5,511 bases of DNA, taken from assembly GCA_009920225.1 (NCBI GenBank), contig RGAJ01000142.1, positions 1-5,511 on the forward strand, read 5' to 3'. Source of the stretch: Paracoccaceae bacterium. Its GTDB lineage: Bacteria; Pseudomonadota; Alphaproteobacteria; Rhodobacterales; Rhodobacteraceae. Made by a program: the position numbers and the translations under genes. The notes beneath the pieces are model-generated. The model ran no database searches and was not told the DNA's origin. It saw only the letters and a list, made by a program, of their open reading frames with translations. Shown here in pieces: positions 1-5,511 of this stretch (the stretch's first letter is position 1; each line of letters opens with the position of its first letter).

Positions 1-623
1 TCAGCTTGGTTGTGGTTGACTCAGTCGCGGCATTGACACCCAAATCGGAACTAGAAGGTGATATGGGCGACAGCAGTGTCGGCGTCCAAGCCCGTTTGAT
101 GTCCCAAGCGATGCGCAAGTTGACTGGATCGATTAGCAAATCGAAATGTATGGTCATCTTCATCAACCAAATCCGCATGAAAATCGGCGTCATGTTCGGA
201 AGCCCTGAAACCACAACGGGCGGGAACGCGTTGAAGTTCTATTCCTCGGTTCGGTTGGATATCCGCCGCATCGGGGCCATCAAAGATCGCGATGAGGTGG
301 TCGGCAACCAAACGCGCGTCAAGGTGGTGAAAAACAAAGTTGCGCCACCCTTTAAACAAGTCGAATTTGATATCATGTACGGCGAGGGCATTTCCAAGAC
401 AGGCGAACTGTTGGATCTTGGGGTCAAGGCGGGGGTCGTCGACAAATCAGGCGCTTGGTACAGCTATGGCGACGAACGCATCGGACAAGGGCGCGAAAAC
501 GCAAAGAACTATCTGCGTGAAAACCAATCTGTCGCATTGGATATCGAAGATAAAATTCGCGCGGCGCATGGTCTGGATTTCGGAATGAGCGACGGCGATG
601 ATGGAGATGTCATGGAAGCGTAA
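1..623 (+). CDS. recA: Recombinase RecA (3' part; start lies left of the window)
   Basis: RecA is the ATP-dependent strand-exchange protein of homologous recombination. It forms filaments on single-stranded DNA and triggers LexA self-cleavage in the SOS response. The visible frame begins with the codon at 3-5 (bases 1-2 finish an earlier codon) and gives 206 residues, corresponding to roughly E. coli residue 139 onward. The Walker B strand (VVVDS) sits at the very start, followed by loop L1 ([10 protein letters not shown], from base 54), the NQIRMKIG segment, and DNA-binding loop L2 ([15 protein letters not shown], from base 186). The conserved KVVKNK and GAWYSY motifs follow, and the protein ends in an Asp-rich acidic tail typical of RecA. 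Walker A and the N-terminal domain lie outside the window. The TTG at 6-8 is an internal Leu codon, not a start. A strong terminator follows the stop. No recX comes next, unlike in enterobacteria. Confidence 0.97.
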   Translation, partial: SLVVVDSVAALTPKSELEGDMGDSSVGVQARLMSQAMRKLTGSISKSKCMVIFINQIRMKIGVMFGSPETTTGGNALKFYSSVRLDIRRIGAIKDRDEVVGNQTRVKVVKNKVAPPFKQVEFDIMYGEGISKTGELLDLGVKAGVVDKSGAWYSYGDERIGQGRENAKNYLRENQSVALDIEDKIRAAHGLDFGMSDGDDGDVMEA

Positions 624-638
624 GCGCGGTTTCATGTG

Positions 639-677
639 AAAAAAGAAGGGCGTTATCCGTGTGATACGCCCTTTTTT
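639..677 (+). terminator. Intrinsic terminator after recA
   Basis: The hairpin starts 24 bases after the recA stop. The left arm GGGCGT (648-653), a bulged T and ATC (655-657) pair with GAT (663-665) and ACGCCC (666-671) around a 5-base loop. Six T follow at 672-677. An A-rich tract at 639-647 can pair with those T, which lengthens the stem and could let it also work on the opposite strand. It separates recA from alaS as transcription units. Confidence 0.9.
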
Positions 678-701
678 GTTGCGTGAATGCGGTGAACCCC
701 G

Positions 702-728
702 TGGACAAGACTTGGACAGCGGTATAGA
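702..728 (+). promoter_or_regulatory. Tentative sigma-70-type promoter for alaS
   Basis: A TGGACA at 702-707 matches the -35 consensus at five of six positions, and a TATAGA at 723-728 matches the -10 consensus at four of six. The spacer is 15 bases, shorter than the usual 17, so this is only a candidate. Some promoter is expected here because a strong terminator lies just upstream and alaS begins 38 bases downstream. Confidence 0.3.
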
Positions 729-765
729 TGCAAAGAAAAGACGTTTTAAGGAAAAGAGCCGCCTC

Positions 766-3426
766 ATGCCCACGTTAAACGACATTCGGTCGACCTTTTT
801 GAATTACTTTGAGAAGCAAGGCCACGAAATCGTACCGTCAAGCCCATTGGTTCCGCGGAACGACCCCACTTTGATGTTCACCAACTCGGGCATGGTCCAG
901 TTTAAGAACCTGTTCACCGGTGTTGAATCGCGCGATTACAAACGTGCGACCACTTCGCAAAAATGCGTGCGAGCCGGTGGCAAACATAATGATTTGGACA
1001 ACGTCGGCTATACCGCGCGTCACCATACATTTTTTGAAATGCTGGGTAACTTTTCCTTTGGCGATTACTTCAAATCGGACGCGATCCCCTTTGCGTGGGA
1101 ATTGATCACAAAAGAATTTGATATTCCCAAAGATCGGCTTTTGGTCACCGTTTATCATACAGATGACGAAGCTGCGAATATCTGGAAAAAAGTGGCAGGT
1201 CTTTCGGATGATCGGATCATTCGCATTCCGACAAACGACAACTTTTGGATGATGGGCCCCACGGGGCCGTGTGGACCATGTACCGAAATCTTTTTCGATC
1301 ATGGAGAAAAATATTGGGGGGGCCCTCCCGGTTCACCAGAAGAGGACGGTGATCGGTTCGTTGAAATTTGGAACCTCGTTTTCATGCAAAACGAACAGTT
1401 CGAAGATGGTTCTATGATCGCCTTGCCAAATCAATCCATTGACACAGGCATGGGCATCGAACGTGTCGCTGCCTTGTTGCAGGGGACAAATGATAACTAT
1501 TCGACGGACCTCATCCGTAGTCTTATTGAGGCATCAGCCAATGCCACACATTCTGATCCTGACGGCCCGGGCAAGACGCATCACCGCGTGATCGCGGACC
1601 ATTTACGCTCAACCTCGTTCTTGATCGCGGATGGTGTTATGCCGTCAAATGATGGTCGTGGGTATGTATTGCGCCGCATCATGCGTCGCGCGATGCGCCA
1701 TATCCATCTGTTGGGGGCCAAAGATCCCGTGATGCACAAACTGGTTCCGGCATTGGTTTCACAGATGGGGGCGGCTTATCCTGAATTGGGACAAGCACAG
1801 GCATTGATCCAAGAAACACTCTTGCAAGAAGAAACGCGTTTCAAACAAACATTGGACCGCGGTTTGAAATTGCTGGATGACGAATTGTCAAAATTGGACG
1901 ACGCTGCCGCTCTTCCGGGCGAGGCCGCGTTCAAGCTGTACGATACCTATGGTTTCCCGCTCGATCTGACGCAAGACGCGTTGCGAGAAAAGGGTCGTGT
2001 TGTCGACACCGACGGATTTGACACCGCAATGGCGGAACAAAAGGCCAAAGCGCGTGCAGCGTGGTCTGGTTCTGGCGAAGCGGCGGATGCAACCATCTGG
2101 TTTGATATTGCCGACAGCCACGGCACGACCGATTTCTTGGGATATGACACCGAAATCGCAGAGGGGCAAATTTTGACCTTGGTTTCCGGATCCGATCAAG
2201 TGTCCGAAGCAAAGTCAGGTGATAGTGTTCAAATCATTTTGAACCAATCCCCGTTCTATGCCGAAAGCGGTGGTCAGGTTGGGGACACTGGTGTCATCAA
2301 AACCGAAACCGGCGTTGCACAGGTGACTGATACGAAAAAAGTGGCGGGTGTTTTTATTCATTTCGCAACAGTATCGGACGGATCCATCGCCAAGGGGCAG
2401 GGCGCGTCCTTGTCGGTTGATCATGCACGTCGCAGCGCCATTCGCGCGAACCATTCGGCAACGCACTTGCTGCACGAAGCATTGCGGCGTGCGCTTGGGG
2501 ACCATGTGGCACAACGTGGATCGCTAAACGCGGATGATCGTCTGCGTTTCGATTTCAGCCATTCAAAAGCGCTTAGCACCGAACAACTTCGTCAGGTAGA
2601 AGCCGAAGTTAACGAATTTATCCGCCAAAATACCCGCGTTGAAACCCGTATTATGACACCAGATGATGCACGCGCCTTGGGGGCGCAGGCGCTTTTTGGT
2701 GAGAAATATGGCGACGAAGTGCGCGTGGTTTCTATGGGGACACTTGCCGGTTCAGGCAAAGGCAATGATGGCACCACCTATTCGTTGGAATTATGCGGCG
2801 GGACGCATGTGCGCCAAACGGGCGATATCGGCGCATTCGTCGCGCTCTCTGATAGCGCAAGCTCGGCAGGCGTGCGCCGGTTTGAGGCGCTTACAGGGGC
2901 AGCGGCGCTGTCTTATATGACGCAGCAAGCGGCCAATCTGAATGCGGTTGCCGCGGAATTAAAGGCCCAAGCATCGGACGTTCCAGCCCGTGTCAAAGCG
3001 CTGTTGGACGAACGTAAAGCATTGGCGAATGAAGTTGCACAGCTGCGCCGCGAATTGGCAATGGCCGGCGGTGCGGGCCAAGGTGCCGCACAAGAGGCAG
3101 AAACCATCAATGGTGTTCCCTTCTTCGCCCAAGTCCTATCAGGGGTTTCGGGTAAAGACCTGCCTTCGTTGATTGACGAACATAAAAACCGTTTGGGTTC
3201 GGCCGCAATTGTTTTGATCGCCGATACAGGTGACAAGGCTGCCGTTGCCGCAGGTGTCACCGATGATCTGACAGGCAGTGTTTCTGCGGTCGATCTGGTG
3301 CGTGCTGCTGTTCCTGCATTGGGCGGAAAAGGCGGCGGTGGTCGCGCAGACATGGCGCAAGGCGGCGGTGCATCGGCGGAAAACGCAGATGCCGCAATCG
3401 CAGCGGCCAAAGCGGTCTTGGGCTAA
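766..3426 (+). CDS. alaS: Alanine--tRNA ligase (AlaRS), full length
   Basis: This cytoplasmic class II synthetase charges tRNA-Ala with alanine and hydrolyses mischarged Ser/Gly-tRNA-Ala. It has 886 residues (E. coli 876). The catalytic core holds the motif 2 region, [17 protein letters not shown], from about residue 85, the [12 protein letters not shown] segment, and motif 3, GMGIER, at 228-233. The editing domain has zinc ligands H563 and H567 (HSATH) and C677 and H681 (CGGTH), all intact. A coiled-coil-like helix spans about 725-770. The C-terminal DHHA1/C-Ala domain ends in a glycine-rich loop at 853-868. The ATG at 766 was chosen because the [11 protein letters not shown] start is family-typical and purine-rich AAGGA (748-752) and AAGAG (754-758) precede it. 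The frame is open back to a GTG at 661, but that lies inside the recA terminator hairpin. The gene is probably cotranscribed with the DUF1330 gene. Confidence 0.98.
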   Translation: MPTLNDIRSTFLNYFEKQGHEIVPSSPLVPRNDPTLMFTNSGMVQFKNLFTGVESRDYKRATTSQKCVRAGGKHNDLDNVGYTARHHTFFEMLGNFSFGDYFKSDAIPFAWELITKEFDIPKDRLLVTVYHTDDEAANIWKKVAGLSDDRIIRIPTNDNFWMMGPTGPCGPCTEIFFDHGEKYWGGPPGSPEEDGDRFVEIWNLVFMQNEQFEDGSMIALPNQSIDTGMGIERVAALLQGTNDNYSTDLIRSLIEASANATHSDPDGPGKTHHRVIADHLRSTSFLIADGVMPSNDGRGYVLRRIMRRAMRHIHLLGAKDPVMHKLVPALVSQMGAAYPELGQAQALIQETLLQEETRFKQTLDRGLKLLDDELSKLDDAAALPGEAAFKLYDTYGFPLDLTQDALREKGRVVDTDGFDTAMAEQKAKARAAWSGSGEAADATIWFDIADSHGTTDFLGYDTEIAEGQILTLVSGSDQVSEAKSGDSVQIILNQSPFYAESGGQVGDTGVIKTETGVAQVTDTKKVAGVFIHFATVSDGSIAKGQGASLSVDHARRSAIRANHSATHLLHEALRRALGDHVAQRGSLNADDRLRFDFSHSKALSTEQLRQVEAEVNEFIRQNTRVETRIMTPDDARALGAQALFGEKYGDEVRVVSMGTLAGSGKGNDGTTYSLELCGGTHVRQTGDIGAFVALSDSASSAGVRRFEALTGAAALSYMTQQAANLNAVAAELKAQASDVPARVKALLDERKALANEVAQLRRELAMAGGAGQGAAQEAETINGVPFFAQVLSGVSGKDLPSLIDEHKNRLGSAAIVLIADTGDKAAVAAGVTDDLTGSVSAVDLVRAAVPALGGKGGGGRADMAQGGGASAENADAAIAAAKAVLG

Positions 3427-3429
3427 TTG

Positions 3430-3717
3430 ATGTCCGCGCTGTGGATTTCGCATGTGACAGTAACGGATGCGGTTGCATATAAAGAGTATGCAATCCGCGC
3501 CGTTCCGGTCATCACCAATTTCGGCGGCGTGTTTTTGTCGCGCGGGGGCGCATCCGTACACATTGAGGGACAGGCGTTTGAACGTCATGTCGTGGTGCGC
3601 TTTCCCGATCTTGAAACAGCGCAAGCCTGTTACGACAGTGCCGCATATCAAGCGGCGCTGCAGTTCGCAAAAGATGCCTCAATCAGATACTTGGTGATTG
3701 TCGAAGAAACCGAATAA
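3430..3717 (+). CDS. DUF1330 domain-containing protein
   Basis: This small protein of 95 residues matches the DUF1330 pattern, a ferredoxin-like alpha/beta fold of the dimeric alpha-beta barrel type. It has an N-terminal strand followed by VTDAVAYKEY (11-20), a GGVFLSRGG turn (32-40), then HVVVRFPDLETAQACYDS (53-70) and a helix with YQAAL. Length is normal for the family. Its biochemical role is unknown, and no signal peptide or membrane segment is visible. ATG at 3430 lies 3 bases after the alaS stop with no clear Shine-Dalgarno sequence, so translation is probably coupled to alaS. An in-frame TTG at 3427 is a weaker alternative start. The gene converges on tfoX with a 3-base gap. I recall the same gene after alaS in other Rhodobacterales, but did not check. 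Confidence 0.88.
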   Translation: MSALWISHVTVTDAVAYKEYAIRAVPVITNFGGVFLSRGGASVHIEGQAFERHVVVRFPDLETAQACYDSAAYQAALQFAKDASIRYLVIVEETE

Positions 3718-3728
3718 GCGTTATTTCG
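3711..3728. repeat. Small inverted repeat formed by two convergent stop codons
   Basis: CGAATAA (3711-3717) pairs with TTATTTCG (3721-3728), with one bulged T, around a 3-base loop GCG. The arms contain the TAA of the DUF1330 gene and, on the other strand, the TAA of tfoX. The stem is AT-rich and has no T-tract on either side, so it is at best a weak bidirectional stop signal and may be chance. Confidence 0.35.
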
Positions 3729-4050
3729 CGGGCAGGTTCGACACAAAATCGAAGGCCATCCCAAGCCACGCTTTTCGTTTTTCGTCGTCGTCCACGGCAT
3801 CGGCGTCAACATCGATGAAACCTGACATTTTGCGCCCTGTGAACATCATATCATGCGCACCATCAATCGCCAAAGCGGCATCATGGTGATCTTTGCCAAC
3901 ACGATACATCATACCGTCTTTGTGAACGCCGCACAGCATATTGCCATAAAGTAAAAAACACAGGCCGCCGAACATTTTCTTTTCGCTGATGCCTGCCACA
4001 TCCGCCAAATCATCGCGAAGAATTTGGGCAAGCCCGATGTCATATGCCAT
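3721..4050 (-). CDS. TfoX/Sxy N-terminal-domain protein
   Basis: This 109-residue protein consists only of the TfoX N-terminal domain. The diagnostic part is KKMFGGLCFLLYGNMLCGV (24-42), followed by a YRVG segment (49-52), then GRKMSGF (72-78) and a closing helix rich in Trp, Phe and Lys. E. coli Sxy/TfoX is about twice as long, with a second domain missing here. Sxy controls competence genes together with CRP in gammaproteobacteria. For short alphaproteobacterial versions the role is not established, so no competence function is claimed. The start at 4050 is supported by AGGGGG at 4061-4056, five bases upstream. The presumed original tetR stop TAG (4062-4060) overlaps that ribosome-binding site, suggesting tfoX was once translationally coupled to tetR. 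It is the last gene of the ppk2-tetR-tfoX unit. Confidence 0.88.
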   Translation of the reverse strand: MAYDIGLAQILRDDLADVAGISEKKMFGGLCFLLYGNMLCGVHKDGMMYRVGKDHHDAALAIDGAHDMMFTGRKMSGFIDVDADAVDDDEKRKAWLGMAFDFVSNLPAK

Positions 4051-4613
4051 ATGTACCCCCTAGTGATCTTTGCCCAGAATGCCCAATCCCCGCAGATACA
4101 CGCCGATGCCGCTTTCAAGCCGTGGGACAACGCCCAAATATGGGCGGAAAACATTGATGCAGGTGGGCGGCGATCAGGCGGAATATGCGCGCATAGGTCT
4201 TCTGCGGCGCGTTCCAAAACATCGCGCGCTTTTTGGCTTGCTTGGGCGAGTGCGGGGGTGCGATTGACCGATATTCCGCTTTCGAACATTGAAATATAAT
4301 GGCCCGGATATTTACGTGCAAACGCAAGATAGGCACGCCCCGTTGCATCAAAAGCGGCAAGCGCCGAAGGTTGGCCTTTGTCATAGGCGTATTGCATCAG
4401 ATCGGCAAAGATTTCATACCCTTGCAGCGCGGCTTCTGCGATTAGATCCTCGCGACCTTCAAAATGCCGATACACGGCCGCAGGGGTTACGCCCGCCTGT
4501 TTCGCGGCCTCGGACAGGGTAAAGCCCGTTGGCCCCTTGGCGCGGATCAAATCCAACGCGGCCTCGACCAGGGCTTGGCGCAGATTGCCGTGATGATAGC
4601 CGCGTTTAGCCAT
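3909..4613 (-). CDS. TetR/AcrR-family regulator with frameshifted C-terminus (probable pseudogene)
   Basis: TetR-type DNA-binding repressor. The N-terminal domain is intact: MAKRGYHHGNLRQAL (1-15), helix-turn-helix around residues 32-51 (TLSEAAKQAGV, then AAVYRHF). The ligand/dimer domain follows with RKYPGHYISMFESG (100-113) and AHIWALSHG (157-165). After residue 165 (base 4119) the frame yields Trp/Cys-rich, non-TetR sequence and runs on to a stop at 3909, giving 234 residues and overlapping tfoX by 142 bases. The true C-terminus lies in another frame, listed separately. ATG at 4613 has a GAGG (4623-4620) six bases upstream and overlaps the ppk2 end by 8 bases. The frame is open further upstream to 4688, inside ppk2, but that extension does not resemble TetR. 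The ligand and target are unknown. An intact version would plausibly autoregulate the operon, but here dimerisation may be lost. Confidence 0.8.
   Translation of the reverse strand: MAKRGYHHGNLRQALVEAALDLIRAKGPTGFTLSEAAKQAGVTPAAVYRHFEGREDLIAEAALQGYEIFADLMQYAYDKGQPSALAAFDATGRAYLAFARKYPGHYISMFESGISVNRTPALAQASQKARDVLERAAEDLCAHIPPDRRPPASMFSAHIWALSHGLKAASACICGDWAFWAKITRGYIWHMTSGLPKFFAMIWRMWQASAKRKCSAACVFYFMAICCAAFTKTV
4056..4061 (-). promoter_or_regulatory. Ribosome-binding site of tfoX
   Basis: AGGGGG on the minus strand lies five bases before the tfoX ATG. It overlaps the TAG (4062-4060) that I take as the original tetR stop, so ribosomes ending tetR would have stopped on top of the tfoX start region. 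Confidence 0.7.
4060..4119 (-). pseudogene. Out-of-frame remnant of the TetR C-terminus
   Basis: Read in the frame of codon CTT (4119-4117), this stretch gives L-ESGIGVYLRGLGILGKDH and a TAG at 4062-4060. That resembles the final amphipathic helix of this TetR subfamily. It is out of frame with the upstream TetR sequence. Joining the two directly gives only about 184 residues. As I remember related proteins, roughly 20 residues normally lie between Ser-His-Gly and this helix. A deletion whose length is one more than a multiple of three would explain both facts. Confidence 0.7.
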
Positions 4614-5475
4614 TCCAAACCTCGGGGCCGGCGGTGATCTTTGCATCAATCGCGCCAATGGCGTCGTCGTCGCGGCCCATATACTCAAAGCGTGTCAAGA
4701 TTTGCTGGATCGCCGCAATACGCGCGCGGCGCTTGTCATCGGAACGCACGATGATCCATGGGGCATCGGCGTGGTGCGTTTTTGACAGGGTTTCATCAAT
4801 CGCAGAGGTGTAATCATCCCACTTATAAAGACCCTTCACGTCGATAGAGGACAATTTCCATTGCTTTAACGGATCAGATTCGCGGTCCAAAAAGCGGCGC
4901 AATTGTTCCGCTTGTCCGACACTGAGCCAAAGTTTGATGATATCTACGCCGTCTTGATGCACCATTTGTTCAAAGGGCACCACCTGATCGAAAAACTTGC
5001 GTCTTTGTTCGTCAGAGCAAAAGCCAAAGACCTTTTCCACAACGCCACGATTATACCAACTGCGGTCAAAAATCGAAACTGTGCCTGCTGTGGGCAGGTG
5101 AAGGATGTAGCGTTGGAAATACCATTGCCCTGCCTCGGATTCAGTTGGTTTGGACAGTGCGACCACTTTGGTGGACCGGGGCGGCAGATTGGCACGAAGC
5201 CGCGCGATTGTCCCGCCTTTCCCTGCAGCATCGCGCCCTTCGAACACAATGGCCACGCGTCGACCTGTGGTGCGAACCCAGTTGTGAAATTTCGCCAATT
5301 CAAGTTGAAGCAAATCCATATGTGTTTGGTAAGCGTCTTTGCCCAGCTCTTTTGCATAGGGAAATTCGGGGCTTAGGACGTCACTTTTTTTAGCGCCTGC
5401 AATCGCGGCTTTTATCGTGTCAGGTGCGGCAGTGTTGTAGAATTCACTGATCGCGCCCTCAAATGGTTTTTGCAT
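4606..5475 (-). CDS. ppk2: Polyphosphate kinase 2 (PPK2)
   Basis: PPK2 enzymes transfer phosphate between inorganic polyphosphate and nucleotides, usually making NTP from NDP and polyphosphate. They are cytoplasmic P-loop kinases. The 289-residue protein is normal for a one-domain PPK2. Walker A is GRDAAGKGG (80-88), followed by KPTESEAGQWYFQRY (109-123) and Walker B DRSWYNR (137-143). A lid region rich in Arg/Lys follows (about 181-214, KLWLSVGQAEQ then RFLDRESDPLKQWK). All key residues are present. Nucleotide preference (ADP or GDP) cannot be read from the sequence. The start at 5475 is favoured because AGGA at 5486-5483 lies seven bases upstream and MQKPFEGAI resembles family N-termini. 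An ATG at 5490 would add five residues but has only a weak upstream GGA. The gene heads the minus-strand operon, and its stop overlaps the tetR start. Confidence 0.95.
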   Translation of the reverse strand: MQKPFEGAISEFYNTAAPDTIKAAIAGAKKSDVLSPEFPYAKELGKDAYQTHMDLLQLELAKFHNWVRTTGRRVAIVFEGRDAAGKGGTIARLRANLPPRSTKVVALSKPTESEAGQWYFQRYILHLPTAGTVSIFDRSWYNRGVVEKVFGFCSDEQRRKFFDQVVPFEQMVHQDGVDIIKLWLSVGQAEQLRRFLDRESDPLKQWKLSSIDVKGLYKWDDYTSAIDETLSKTHHADAPWIIVRSDDKRRARIAAIQQILTRFEYMGRDDDAIGAIDAKITAGPEVWNG

Positions 5476-5482
5476 GCGCTTT

Positions 5483-5486
5483 TCCT
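5483..5486 (-). promoter_or_regulatory. Ribosome-binding site deciding the ppk2 start
   Basis: AGGA on the minus strand lies seven bases before the ATG at 5475. It sits inside the five-codon extension that would be coded if translation began at 5490, which argues for the shorter 289-residue protein. Confidence 0.65.
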
Positions 5487-5511
5487 GCATTTTCCGCTAG
5501 CATAGCATCCT

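Noticed and set aside
691..708. Possible alphaproteobacterial LexA box (GAAC-N7-GAAC) before alaS
   Set aside because: Only one GAAC half-site (694-697) is present; the second half at the right spacing does not match.
661..765. 35-codon N-terminal extension of alaS from a GTG at 661
   Set aside because: The GTG lies in the loop of the recA terminator hairpin, the extra residues do not resemble AlaRS, and the ATG at 766 gives a family-typical N-terminus.
1316..1322. Run of seven G in alaS as a possible frameshift or phase-variation site
   Set aside because: The frame is intact and codes the conserved [12 protein letters not shown] segment; the run follows from Trp-Gly-Gly codons.
2913..3410. 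165-residue minus-strand open frame inside alaS
   Set aside because: It is antisense to well-conserved AlaRS C-terminal sequence, with Ala/Pro/Ser-rich low-complexity composition and no recognisable domain; a shadow frame.
3139..3651. 170-residue minus-strand open frame across the alaS/DUF1330 junction
   Set aside because: It is antisense to two real genes, Cys/Arg-rich without domain character; a shadow frame.
4110..4125. Programmed ribosomal frameshift joining the two tetR frames
   Set aside because: No slippery heptamer is visible at the junction, and a simple one-base shift would still leave the protein short of about 20 expected residues, so a deletion fits better.
4614..4688. 25-residue N-terminal extension of the TetR protein
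   Set aside because: It is out-of-frame ppk2 coding sequence; the ATG at 4613 has a well-spaced GAGG and a typical TetR N-terminus.
4903..5376. 157-residue plus-strand open frame opposite ppk2
   Set aside because: It lies entirely opposite the conserved PPK2 catalytic region and has no family resemblance.
5499..5504. TATGCT as a -10 element for ppk2
   Set aside because: The match is weak and the -35 region is outside the window, so it cannot be supported.

Overview
This is an ordinary chromosomal housekeeping segment from an alphaproteobacterium, most likely a marine Rhodobacterales (roseobacter-group) species. The evidence is the RecA and AlaRS sequence character, the order recA – alaS – DUF1330 facing ppk2 – tetR – tfoX, the lack of a recX between recA and alaS, and moderate GC (about half, by eye). 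The taxon call is inference from remembered family sequences, not from a search.

Layout, plus strand: the 3' part of recA (1-623) ends the reading frame that entered from the left. It is followed by a clear intrinsic terminator (639-677) and a leader of about 90 bases with a tentative promoter. Next come alaS (766-3426), a full-length 886-residue alanyl-tRNA synthetase, and a 95-residue DUF1330 protein (3430-3717), which starts 3 bases after the alaS stop and is probably translationally coupled to it.

Layout, minus strand, read right to left: ppk2 (5475-4606), a polyphosphate kinase 2; a TetR/AcrR-family regulator (start 4613), overlapping the end of ppk2 by 8 bases; and tfoX (4050-3721), a stand-alone TfoX N-terminal-domain protein. 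The three look like one operon. It converges on alaS-DUF1330 with only 3 bases between the opposing stop codons.

The most notable observation is that the tetR gene looks broken. Its frame is TetR-like for 165 residues, up to a conserved-looking Ser-His-Gly. It then runs into Trp/Cys-rich nonsense and overlaps tfoX by 142 bases. The expected C-terminal helix, ending in Leu-Gly-Lys-Asp-His and a TAG, is present in another frame at 4060-4119. This fits an internal deletion of about 20 codons whose length is not a multiple of three, or less likely a sequencing or assembly error. I found no mobile element, CRISPR array, RNA gene or novel multi-gene system. All stretches longer than 300 bases are covered by genes.
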